The position numbers and the translations under genes are program-made. From the NCBI GenBank assembly GCA_001871325.1, contig MNVA01000227.1, positions 1 to 51,423 of the forward strand: a stretch of DNA of 51,423 nt, read 5' to 3'. This DNA is from Ignavibacteria bacterium CG1_02_37_35 (GTDB taxonomy: Bacteria > Bacteroidota > Ignavibacteria > Ignavibacteriales > Ignavibacteriaceae). The notes beneath the pieces were generated by a model. It ran no database searches. It was not told where the DNA came from and saw nothing but the letters and a program-made list of their open reading frames with translations. Shown here in pieces: positions 17,251-24,504 of this stretch. Positions within the stretch are counted from its first letter, which is position 1. The number at the start of each line of letters is the position of its first letter.

Positions 17251-17739
17251 TTATTCCGGTACCGGCTTTTGCCTTCCGCGCAAAATTATATTCTGCATCT
17301 CTTCCCGAAATTTTCGTTCAAAAGCAAGAAACTGCGCCATTTGCTTCGGTGTTAATAAGTTTTGAAGCGAGACAAAAAAGTCATATTTATTTTTTCTCAT
17401 CAATTTTTCAACGGCAATAAATTCATTCGTAATTCTTTTCCATTCGGCGTTGGAAGTTTCTCCATCCGGATTATGCGATTTATCCTTTACTAACAGGGAT
17501 AAACTTTCTATCCGTTCATTTAATTTTTTTTCTTTTTCTCTAAACTCATTTCTCCTGCTAAAAAACTTAATGCTCACTTCTTCTGACATTTGCAGTTCTT
17601 CAATCAATTTTATTTTTTCTAATTGATCAATCAGTTCGCGCGGGTTTCCCCTTCTGTCTTCCATATGATGCTGCTGAGAAATTATTTCTATTGATAAAAT
17701 CGAAACCAACAAAAGCATAAAAAAGAAATATCTTTTCAT
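17251..17739 (-). CDS. Periplasmic Spy/CpxP-like protein
   Basis: A 162-aa exported helical protein. I place the start at 17739 because MKRYFFFMLLLVSILSIEI is a signal peptide preceded by AGGTG eight bases upstream; a longer frame adds 21 unsupported residues and would overlap the gene before it. The mature part has long charged helices (RRNEFREKEKKLNERIESLS) and an LTPKQMAQFLAFERKFREEM motif of the LTxxQ class, shared with Spy/CpxP/ZraP chaperone-sensors. It lies 7 bases after the anti-sigma gene, completing a sigma/anti-sigma/Spy run, so it is probably part of an envelope-stress response. Confidence 0.75.
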   Translation of the reverse strand: MKRYFFFMLLLVSILSIEIISQQHHMEDRRGNPRELIDQLEKIKLIEELQMSEEVSIKFFSRRNEFREKEKKLNERIESLSLLVKDKSHNPDGETSNAEWKRITNEFIAVEKLMRKNKYDFFVSLQNLLTPKQMAQFLAFERKFREEMQNIILRGRQKPVPE

Positions 17740-17746
17740 TTTACAC

Positions 17747-18346
17747 CTATAATATTTTTGTTTGCTGAAGCTGTGCATAAACTTTTTCAAGTTCATCATC
17801 ATCTAATTGTGAAAGAACGTTATTGTAATCCATAGTATTTTTGATAAGGATATAATCATTGCTGTTGCTTGCAGCCGATAAAGACTGATTGAGCGTTTTA
17901 TCAATTTCCTGTTTGACAGCGCTATTGTTTACGATGCTATCGGAAAACTGATCAGCAGAAGCGATGTATATATCTTGCGAAGCAGTAGGTAGAACGGTTT
18001 CCATTGTTTCGTTTTGTTGGGTTACCTTCGATTGAAAGTTTGTTTTCATAAATTGAAATGAAAATACAAGCAGCAGAAGAGTAGAAAAAGCAATGGATGA
18101 ACTATAGATTAATTTTTTATAGAAAAATGAGCGCTGTTTCTTTTCCAGATTTTCTCTAAATCTTGGGAGAATATTCGTGAAATATTTTTCGTCAATGGAG
18201 ACAGAAGAAAGAGACTTTAACACATCCGCTGATTTTCGTAAGTCATCCAACTTTTCTTGATCTTCAACTGGACCCGCAAATTTATCGGGAACATTTTCTT
18301 CCCCGGGAAAGTGCTCATCATAAATATCAAATATTTTTTTATCCAT
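17747..18346 (-). CDS. Probable membrane anti-sigma factor
   Basis: A 199-aa single-span membrane protein. The start at 18346 (MDKKIFDIYDEHFPG) overlaps the sigma-factor stop by 8 bases; the longer frame begins inside the sigma gene and is less likely. An acidic cytoplasmic N-terminal region of about 70 residues precedes one membrane helix (LIYSSSIAFSTLLLLVFSFQ), then a periplasmic tail with LSQLDDDELEKVYAQLQ. No zinc HxxxCxxC motif is visible, so it is not a ZAS-type anti-sigma. The role is inferred from its position directly behind an ECF sigma gene. Confidence 0.65.
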   Translation of the reverse strand: MDKKIFDIYDEHFPGEENVPDKFAGPVEDQEKLDDLRKSADVLKSLSSVSIDEKYFTNILPRFRENLEKKQRSFFYKKLIYSSSIAFSTLLLLVFSFQFMKTNFQSKVTQQNETMETVLPTASQDIYIASADQFSDSIVNNSAVKQEIDKTLNQSLSAASNSNDYILIKNTMDYNNVLSQLDDDELEKVYAQLQQTKIL

Positions 18347-18893
18347 TTTTATTACCCATAAGGTTAACAACTTTTTCAAATGCATGAAAATAATTCGCCT
18401 TCAAACCGCCGACACTTTTTCCCGTGATTTGCGCAATTTCTTCATAGCTTAATTCATCAAAATGACGGAGAAGAAATATTTCTCTTTGTTTCTCTGGCAA
18501 TTTTTGTAGTACAGAATCCAATTTTTTTAATTTTTCCTTGTCTTCAATATTCTTAACAATTTCGTCGTCTGTTGATAATCCGCAATTTTCTTCCTCATCA
18601 AAGGAGACAAACCTACGTAACTTCTGTCTTTTGATATAATTGATGCTTCGAGTAATGGTAATCCGGTAAATCCAGGTAAATAAAGAAGACTGGAAATTGA
18701 AGTTTTTGAGTTTTTCAAAGAGTACAAGCAAAACTTCCTGTACAATCTCATCAGCATCTAAATGATTTCCGGTCATTCTTCTCGCGTGCCAATATATCTT
18801 CGCCTGGTACTTACGCGCGAGTTGATTAAACGAACTTTCATCGCCGTTAAGAAAGCGGCGGACTAAATCATAATCGGGATTTTCTTCCGGCAT
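18339..18893 (-). CDS. ECF RNA polymerase sigma factor
   Basis: A 184-aa sigma-70 family regulator of the RpoE/SigW type. Region 2 (about 10-85) contains LVRRFLNGDESSFNQLARKY, HLDADEIVQEVLLVLFEKL and FTWIYRITITRSINYIKR. Region 4 (about 125-180) contains LQKLPEKQREIFLLRHFDEL and SYEEIAQITGKSVGGLKANY, the -35-binding helix-turn-helix. There is no region 1 or 3. It is followed by a membrane anti-sigma and a Spy-like gene. A second Spy-like gene is transcribed divergently, and the shared 274-base intergenic region is the natural place for autoregulated promoters. Confidence 0.92.
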   Translation of the reverse strand: MPEENPDYDLVRRFLNGDESSFNQLARKYQAKIYWHARRMTGNHLDADEIVQEVLLVLFEKLKNFNFQSSLFTWIYRITITRSINYIKRQKLRRFVSFDEEENCGLSTDDEIVKNIEDKEKLKKLDSVLQKLPEKQREIFLLRHFDELSYEEIAQITGKSVGGLKANYFHAFEKVVNLMGNKNG

Positions 18894-18974
18894 AGCTACT
18901 ATTTATAATTTTAGACACATTACTATAACGAAAGGTTTAATTCATAATATGGCAAAGACAGAATAAAAAAGTTT

Positions 18975-19010
18975 GAATGAATGAATGAATGGACAAATGA
19001 AATTCATTCA
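18975..19010. repeat. GAAT tetranucleotide repeat and 9-bp inverted repeat
   Basis: Four copies of gaat (18975-18990). The last two form tgaatgaat (18982-18990), the exact reverse complement of attcattca (19002-19010). It lies between the divergent sigma and Spy-like genes. It could be a regulatory site or a simple slippage tract. Confidence 0.45.
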
Positions 19011-19167
19011 CCTATGCCATTAAGTTTTTTCCAATTCGATAAATATTCTTGCCATTCTGCGAAGAATATTTTTACTGCCAAGTTAACTCATTTAAACCTT
19101 CAGCGATTCAAAGCTGTCAAAACAGCGAAACAAAAATTATTTCAAAAAAAATATAAGGAATAACAAA

Positions 19168-19671
19168 ATGAAATCGTTCATGATATTTTTCGCCCCGGTG
19201 TTGCTCTTGGTTTTTGCAATCGGAATTTCTGCACAGCCCGGTCCGGGAATGGGCAACTGTAAAGCAGCAATTGTTGAAAAGTTAAATTTAACTCCCGATC
19301 AAGAAAAGAAAATCGAAGACCTTCGTATGAACCATGAGAAGAAAATGATTGATTTTCGAGCTGATATGGAAAAGCTTCAACTTGAGAAAAAAGAATTACT
19401 CAATAAAGCCGATTACGACCGTAAATCATTTTTAGCGCTTGAAGAAAAAATAATGAAACAAAGAAATACTATCGAGATGGCAATGGCAAACCACCGAATG
19501 GATGTGTATGAAGTTTTGGACGCTAAACAAAAAGAAATCTGGAATGACCATCCGATGAAACAAGGAATGGGAATGCGGGGTAAAGGGTTAAGACGAAATA
19601 ATCATTGCCCGAATAACTGTGGCGAATTTGAGCCTCCTCAAAAAGGTAAAGGATTTCAGGGAGGAATGTAA
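19168..19671 (+). CDS. Spy/CpxP-family periplasmic protein
   Basis: A 167-aa exported protein. The signal peptide is residues 1-22 (ending GISAQ). Helical LTxxQ motifs are LNLTPDQEKKIEDLR (about 37-51) and LDAKQKEIWND, with a Gly/Met-rich start (PGPGMGNC) and a Cys/His/Gly-rich tail (NNHCPNNCGEF). This is the Spy/CpxP/ZraP class of ATP-independent chaperones or metal-responsive sensors. Start supported by AAGGAA upstream. It is divergent from the ECF sigma gene and ended by a strong terminator. Confidence 0.82.
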   Translation: MKSFMIFFAPVLLLVFAIGISAQPGPGMGNCKAAIVEKLNLTPDQEKKIEDLRMNHEKKMIDFRADMEKLQLEKKELLNKADYDRKSFLALEEKIMKQRNTIEMAMANHRMDVYEVLDAKQKEIWNDHPMKQGMGMRGKGLRRNNHCPNNCGEFEPPQKGKGFQGGM

Positions 19672-19683
19672 ATCCGATTATTT

Positions 19684-19718
19684 ATCTTGAAGGTCTTAAA
19701 TGACCTTCAAGATTTTTT
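19684..19718 (+). terminator. Rho-independent terminator of the + strand Spy-like gene
   Basis: A perfect 12-bp stem atcttgaaggtc / gaccttcaagat around a 6-nt loop ttaaat, followed by TTTTT. It lies 12 bases after the Spy-like stop and reaches into the end of the convergent SDR gene. Confidence 0.88.
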
Positions 19719-20427
19719 ATAAATCTCCTTCAATCGGTCTTAAGACAATTTCTTCAGTTACGACATTTCCCGGATGTTCATAAATTGAAATCACCATTTT
19801 GGCAATATCAGCGGGATTCATCATTCGATGAGCGAATTTCGTTTTATTTTCTTCCGACCAGATGTCGGTATTGGTGGCTGCCGGATAAACGTTAATTACA
19901 CGGATATTATATTTTCTTACTTCTTCTCTTAATACTTGCGAGAAGGCTTTTAATCCAGCTTTTGAAGCTGAATATGCTCCGCTCTGTTGAAATATTTTTT
20001 CAGTAACAACAGATAAAATATTTATGATTGTCCCTTTATTCTTTTTAATCATCAAAGGAAGAACCGCTTTTATCGTATAGATTGAACCAAGCAAATTTGT
20101 TTGGATAATCTTCTCAATGTCTTCGAGGGAATTATGTTCAACTTTCTTAAAAGAGGTGATCCCGGCATTATTAATCAAACAAGCGATTCCATCTTCGCCA
20201 AATGTTTTATCAACAAAGGAAAGAACATTCTCTTTTGATGAAATATCTAACGAGAACGAACGAATTACCTCGCCTTCTTGAATTGCGCCGGTGAGTAATT
20301 CCAATTTTTCTTTCCGGCGGGCGGTGGCGCAAACATAATAACCGGCATTAGCAAAGGAAAGAGCTAAGGACTTTCCTATCCCCGAACTCGCTCCGGTCAC
20401 CCAAATATTTTCTTTGACGCCGGGCAT
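19717..20427 (-). CDS. Short-chain dehydrogenase/reductase, candidate sepiapterin reductase
   Basis: A 236-aa classical SDR. The NADP-binding TGASSGIGKSLAL is at about residues 11-23, NNAG at about 85-88, and the catalytic Ser (IINILSVVTE) and YSASKAG tyrosine/lysine pair at about 152-160. An alanine-arginine ATARRKEK stretch after strand 2 points to NADPH. It follows folE in the same orientation, sharing one base, and folE follows a PTPS-like gene. In the tetrahydrobiopterin pathway an SDR, sepiapterin reductase, performs the step after PTPS, so that role is my inference. A generic ketoreductase role cannot be excluded. Confidence 0.85.
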   Translation of the reverse strand: MPGVKENIWVTGASSGIGKSLALSFANAGYYVCATARRKEKLELLTGAIQEGEVIRSFSLDISSKENVLSFVDKTFGEDGIACLINNAGITSFKKVEHNSLEDIEKIIQTNLLGSIYTIKAVLPLMIKKNKGTIINILSVVTEKIFQQSGAYSASKAGLKAFSQVLREEVRKYNIRVINVYPAATNTDIWSEENKTKFAHRMMNPADIAKMVISIYEHPGNVVTEEIVLRPIEGDL

Positions 20428-20993
20428 TAAATTTTATTCATCCGAATTAAATCTAAGAATTCTGTTCTTGTGCGTGCATCCTCTTTAAACAAACCATGCA
20501 TAGCACTTGAAGTTGCGGATGAATTTTGTTTCTCGACACCTCTCATCATCATACACATATGATAAGCTTCAGAAACAACTGCAACTCCTTTGGGAGCCAA
20601 ATATTTGTCTATGGTGTCGGCAATTTGCTGCGTCATTCTTTCTTGTACTTGAAGACGCCTTGCAAACACATCAACGATCCGGGGTATTTTACTTAGACCC
20701 ACTATCTTTCCGTTCGGCACATAAGCAACATGTACTTTACCATAAAATGGCAGCATATGATGTTCGCAGAGACTGTAGAAATCAATGTTCTTCACCAATA
20801 CCATCTCATCATATTTCTCATTAAAAATGGCTCCGTTTAAGACAGTGTCAATATTTTTACTGTACCCCGAAGTTAAAAATTCATACGATTTTGCAACACG
20901 ATTCGGAGTGCGGAGTAAGCCTTCCCGGTTTGGGTCTTCACCAATCTCTATAATAAGCGCTTCAATAAGATTTTTAATTTTGTTTACATCCAT
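20427..20993 (-). CDS. folE: GTP cyclohydrolase I
   Basis: Converts GTP to 7,8-dihydroneopterin triphosphate, the first step of folate and biopterin synthesis. Family marks: [40 protein letters not shown] with the zinc/catalytic Cys-His-His, [20 protein letters not shown], and [12 protein letters not shown] with the second zinc cysteine. I chose the ATG at 20993 (MDVNKIKN) because AGGAG sits 6 bases upstream and the start is 1 base after the PTPS stop. An in-frame ATG at 21017, inside the upstream gene with its own GGAG, is an alternative. It is the middle gene of PTPS-folE-SDR. Confidence 0.96.
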   Translation of the reverse strand: MDVNKIKNLIEALIIEIGEDPNREGLLRTPNRVAKSYEFLTSGYSKNIDTVLNGAIFNEKYDEMVLVKNIDFYSLCEHHMLPFYGKVHVAYVPNGKIVGLSKIPRIVDVFARRLQVQERMTQQIADTIDKYLAPKGVAVVSEAYHMCMMMRGVEKQNSSATSSAMHGLFKEDARTRTEFLDLIRMNKI

Positions 20994-20994
20994 T

Positions 20995-21402
20995 TCACTC
21001 TCCTCTGTATTCGACATAATTATTCTCCGTTTCAAATAATTTAACGGAATATAGTTTACCGACCGGGATTTTATGATACAATTCTTTCCAGAAGGCAATG
21101 CAAATATTTTCTGCGGTAGGAATAATGTCTTTCAGAAAATCAACTTCGTAATTCAAATGATGGTGGTCAACTTTTTTAATAATGATATCCTGAATAATTT
21201 TTTTAAGAATTTTCAGATCAATAACGTAACCGGATTTCTGCTCAATTTCACCGCAGACCACAACCTCCAAAATAAAATTGTGACCATGACCATAGCTATT
21301 TGCACATTTATCGTATAACGAAATATTTTCTTCTGCAGTTAATGTATCATTATACAACCGGTGAGAAGCGCTGAAGACTTCTCTGCGTGTTACATAAACC
21401 AT
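20995..21402 (-). CDS. 6-pyruvoyltetrahydropterin synthase / QueD family
   Basis: A 135-aa T-fold enzyme. Zinc ligands: His14 in FSASHRL, and His39 and His41 in GHGHN. The catalytic cysteine is Cys33. The Cys33-to-HGH spacing (C-x5-H-G-H) is that of eukaryotic-type PTPS (K-C-N-N-x-x-G-H-G-H-N), not the C-x3-H-G-H of QueD. That favours dihydroneopterin triphosphate to 6-pyruvoyl-tetrahydropterin over the queuosine precursor reaction. VDHHHLN and a C-terminal glutamate ([11 protein letters not shown]) complete the active site. It is immediately followed by folE and an SDR. Confidence 0.88.
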   Translation of the reverse strand: MVYVTRREVFSASHRLYNDTLTAEENISLYDKCANSYGHGHNFILEVVVCGEIEQKSGYVIDLKILKKIIQDIIIKKVDHHHLNYEVDFLKDIIPTAENICIAFWKELYHKIPVGKLYSVKLFETENNYVEYRGE

Positions 21403-21403
21403 T

Positions 21404-21859
21404 TTATTTTAACGCTTTCAATACTTCTTCTGTATGCTCTTTAACTTTTACTTTTGAAAAAATCTTTTTTACTGCCCCCATTTCATCAATAATGACCGTA
21501 GTGCGTTCAATCCCCTCGTACTTTTTCCCATACATGCTTTTTTCTTTCCAGACTCCGTAATTTTCAATCATTTCTTTTGATACATCACTGAGGAGCGGAA
21601 AGGGTAAACCAAATTTATCACTGAAATTTTTATGAGATTTCACAGGATCAGCGCTAACGCCAAGTATCACCGTATTGTTCTTCTTAAATGTTGGGAATTC
21701 ATCTCTAAAGCTGCAAGCTTCCGTTGTGCAGCCAGGAGTATTGTCTTTCGGGTAAAAATAAAGCACAACTTTTTTACCAAGATAATCTTTTAGAGAATGA
21801 ACCTTTCCGTTTTGATCTGATAACTTGAATGTGGGAGCTTTTTTTCCTTCTTCAATCAT
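21404..21859 (-). CDS. bcp: Thiol peroxidase, Bcp/PrxQ type
   Basis: Thioredoxin-dependent peroxiredoxin reducing H2O2 and alkyl peroxides. The active site PKDNTPGCTTEACSF has peroxidatic Cys44 and resolving Cys49, the alpha-2 2-Cys pattern of PrxQ. GVSADPVKSHKNFSDKFGLPFPLLSD is typical of the family. At 151 aa it is full length. It ends 2 bases before the PTPS gene and follows a second, different peroxiredoxin by 20 bases. Confidence 0.95.
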   Translation of the reverse strand: MIEEGKKAPTFKLSDQNGKVHSLKDYLGKKVVLYFYPKDNTPGCTTEACSFRDEFPTFKKNNTVILGVSADPVKSHKNFSDKFGLPFPLLSDVSKEMIENYGVWKEKSMYGKKYEGIERTTVIIDEMGAVKKIFSKVKVKEHTEEVLKALK

Positions 21860-21879
21860 TACATCACCTTCGTTAATTA

Positions 21880-22350
21880 TTATTTTAAAGCTTCTTGAAT
21901 AGCTTCATAATTTGGTTCGTCACCGGCGCTCTCCAAAACTTCTGCATATTTAACAACCCCGTTTTGATCAATTACAAAAGCAGATCTTTTTGCGACGCCT
22001 TTGTAATCAAATTTGCCGGGAGCAAAAACGTCATAAAATGCGCCATAAGCCGGCGCGACCTCTTTATTAAAATCGCTAAGCAATTGAAAATTAATTTGAT
22101 TGTGTTCTTTCCAAAGTTTAAGACTGAAGTGGCTGTCTACGCTAACACCTAACACTTCAGCATTAAGGTCAGAATAACGGCTCATATTATCCCGCATCGC
22201 ACACATTTCTTTTGTGCAAACACCGCTGTTGGCAAAGGGGAAAAACAAAAGAACAACATTTTTCCCTCGAAATGAATTTAATGAAACCGCTTCAGCATTT
22301 GTATTTTTAAGTGTGAAGTCCGGGGCAATTGACCCAATATTAAGAGACAT
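21880..22350 (-). CDS. AhpE-like peroxiredoxin
   Basis: A 156-aa alkyl hydroperoxide reductase/TSA family protein. The PxxxSxxC motif is PFANSGVC with peroxidatic Cys45; Cys50 follows (CTKEMC). It then has GVSVDSHFSLKLWKEHN and AKRSAFVIDQNGVVKYAEV. It resembles the AhpE/Bcp-like one-protein peroxidases and differs from the PrxQ copy next door. The pair probably gives overlapping peroxide defence, with bacillithiol (bshC is in the window) or thioredoxin as candidate reductants. Confidence 0.9.
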   Translation of the reverse strand: MSLNIGSIAPDFTLKNTNAEAVSLNSFRGKNVVLLFFPFANSGVCTKEMCAMRDNMSRYSDLNAEVLGVSVDSHFSLKLWKEHNQINFQLLSDFNKEVAPAYGAFYDVFAPGKFDYKGVAKRSAFVIDQNGVVKYAEVLESAGDEPNYEAIQEALK

Positions 22351-22402
22351 GATATTTCCTTTTTTTACATAGTAAACAATATTAAAAAAAAATAGTTCCG
22401 AA

Positions 22403-23629
22403 CTACTCGTGCATCTTTAAAGTAAGTTTTACAAGATCAATTTTTACCTGAGTAGCTCTAAGTATATTAAAATCATAAATACCGATAGATACAATTTCTC
22501 CTTGAGATGGAATTTTTCCGCTTTGAGAAGTGATAAATCCGCTGACTGTTTCATAATCGCCAAGTGGAATGTTCAGTGAATATTTTTCGTTTACGTAATC
22601 AATTTCAACTTTCCCGCTGACAAGAAAGATGTTCTTTTCCAACTCTTTGCAAATATTTTCTTCTACGTCATATTCATCTTTAATTTCCCCAAAGAGCTCC
22701 TCAAAAATATCTTCCATTGTAACAATGCCGGCAGTTCCGCCAAACTCATCTACAACAGCTGCTATTGATAATCTCCTCGCTAAAAATTCTTCAAGTACTT
22801 CAACTGTTTTCTTTGTTTCCGGGACAAAATACATTTCACGAAGTATTGACCGGACATCTTTCGGGAAAGAAAAAACATCATACGCTAAAACAAAACCTTT
22901 AATATTATCAACATTTTCTTCATAAACAGGAAGCTTTGAATATGCCGACTCAATAAAAGTTTTGATTACTTCTTCAATCGAAGAGGAAATTTCCACACCT
23001 ATTATTTCTGTGCGGGGACGCATGGCTTCGTAAATCCTTTGATTCCGCAAATCCAAAACCCGCTTAATGAGGTTAGATTCTTTTCTGCTCACTTCTCCTG
23101 ATTTATGACTTTCATCCAATAAAGACTCCAAATCTTCCCGGGTAATTAGAATACGTGTAGAGACTTTATTTAACGATTTTGATTTAGAAAAGAAAGTTGA
23201 AATTGCCGAGATAATTGTAATTACCGGTTTTAAAAGCATCGCCCCGATCCTAAGGGGAATTGAAGCCCAGAGAATAAATGTATCTGCAAATTCTTGCGCA
23301 AAATATTTCGGCAGTAATTCTCCAAAAAGTAGAAGAATAAAGGTAGAGAGAAAGAGAACCTGAAGATCACTAAAATGATATTTCTCATACAAGAGAACAG
23401 CTGAAAGCGAAACGAACGCAATATTAACGACGTTATTCCATACGAGAATTGTAGTAAAAAAACGCTCGGGATTTTTGACAAAATAGAGAAGATTTTCTGC
23501 GGCGATATTTTTCTTCCGGGCTAAAACTTCAATTTTTATTTTATTGGAAATTACAAAAGCCATTTCAGTGGATGAAAAAAATGCACTGGCGATAAGCATG
23601 AAAATCAATATGAGAATGTTTGTATCCAT
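22403..23629 (-). CDS. CNNM/CorC-family membrane protein (hemolysin C-like)
   Basis: A 408-aa inner-membrane protein. The N-terminal CNNM (DUF21) domain has about four membrane spans in residues 1-150, starting ILIFMLIASAFFSSTEMAFV. A CBS pair follows (about 200-320: MRPRTEIIGVEIS, YSKLPVYEENVDNIKGFVLAYD, VVDEFGGTAGIVTMEDIFEELFGEI), then a CorC/HlyC C-terminal domain (about 330-408). Members include CorC (Mg/Co efflux), PaeA and the gliding protein GldE. The gldE neighbourhood is absent, so cation export is the safer guess. It lies 1 base after the UbiA-family gene. Confidence 0.88.
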   Translation of the reverse strand: MDTNILILIFMLIASAFFSSTEMAFVISNKIKIEVLARKKNIAAENLLYFVKNPERFFTTILVWNNVVNIAFVSLSAVLLYEKYHFSDLQVLFLSTFILLLFGELLPKYFAQEFADTFILWASIPLRIGAMLLKPVITIISAISTFFSKSKSLNKVSTRILITREDLESLLDESHKSGEVSRKESNLIKRVLDLRNQRIYEAMRPRTEIIGVEISSSIEEVIKTFIESAYSKLPVYEENVDNIKGFVLAYDVFSFPKDVRSILREMYFVPETKKTVEVLEEFLARRLSIAAVVDEFGGTAGIVTMEDIFEELFGEIKDEYDVEENICKELEKNIFLVSGKVEIDYVNEKYSLNIPLGDYETVSGFITSQSGKIPSQGEIVSIGIYDFNILRATQVKIDLVKLTLKMHE

Positions 23630-23630
23630 C

Positions 23631-24503
23631 TTAAATCAATTTATAAACAAGAAGAATCGTAGTCAGACCGTACAAAAGAATGTTCACGATCATGGATATA
23701 TCGGTTACCATAATTTCGGTGGTGTTCTCTCCCTTGTTACGATTGATAACCAAGAACATATATCTGAAGATTCCATATACTACAAAGGGAGTAGTATAAA
23801 TTAAATGTTCGGTTTGAAAAACTGTGATCGTACGCTGCGAAACCGTGTAGAGGGCATAACTGATAATTACACCGGCAGCAGTGATAGCCGCCAATTGATC
23901 AATAAAATTAGGAGAATAATATTCAAGAACTTTTCTGGTTGATGATAGCTCATCTCCCATCACATAAAGCTCGGAACGTCTTTTCATTACAGCTAGAAAT
24001 AGTGAAAGAAACATTGTGGTCAAAATCAACCAGCTTGATATTTCCACCGAAATAATCACTGCACCTGCTGTTACCCGAATCATAAATCCGGCTGCTATGC
24101 TAAAAATATCTAAAAGTACTATATGTTTTAACTTAAACGTATAAATAATGTTGATAGCCAGATAAAGGGAGGCAAAAATGATGAACATCACGTTTGTGAA
24201 AATTGATAAAAAAACTCCTATTGCAAAGAGAACGATTGCGATAGTGAGAGCATCTGCGCTGGATATTTTTCCCGATGCAACGGGTCGGTTTTTTTTCACC
24301 GGATGATGCCTGTCGGCTTCCGCATCAACAATATCGTTTATCACATACACGACACTTGAAAGCAAGCAAAATATAATAAAAGCCGTGATGGATTTGACTA
24401 AATAATCAGGGTGAAATAGATTACGTGAATACACTACAGGAATAAAAACGAAAAGGTTTTTTATCCATTGCGGGACTCTAATTAATTTGATAATATCTTT
24501 CAT
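23631..24503 (-). CDS. UbiA-family prenyltransferase, likely decaprenyl-phosphate phosphoribosyltransferase
   Basis: A 290-aa polytopic membrane enzyme. I place the start at 24503 (MKDIIKLIRVPQWIKN), 1 base after the mutase stop; the longer frame adds 31 residues read inside the mutase gene. The first aspartate motif is NDIVDAEADRHHPVKKNRP, and about eight hydrophobic spans follow. The RVPQWIKNLFVF start and the C-terminal pattern with FRYMFLV and GENTTEIMVTD match the subgroup transferring 5-phosphoribose to polyprenyl phosphate (arabinofuranose donor synthesis in mycobacteria). Other UbiA substrates remain possible. Confidence 0.8.
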   Translation of the reverse strand: MKDIIKLIRVPQWIKNLFVFIPVVYSRNLFHPDYLVKSITAFIIFCLLSSVVYVINDIVDAEADRHHPVKKNRPVASGKISSADALTIAIVLFAIGVFLSIFTNVMFIIFASLYLAINIIYTFKLKHIVLLDIFSIAAGFMIRVTAGAVIISVEISSWLILTTMFLSLFLAVMKRRSELYVMGDELSSTRKVLEYYSPNFIDQLAAITAAGVIISYALYTVSQRTITVFQTEHLIYTTPFVVYGIFRYMFLVINRNKGENTTEIMVTDISMIVNILLYGLTTILLVYKLI

Positions 24504-24504
24504 A

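Noticed and set aside
17251-17802. Longer version of the Spy-like gene starting at 17802
   Set aside because: The extra residues lie in the anti-sigma gene and precede a clean signal peptide that has its own AGGTG site at 17739.
20995-21402. Straightforward queD annotation
   Set aside because: The C-x5-HGH spacing and the folE-SDR context fit PTPS better. QueD is kept as an alternative and is not excluded.
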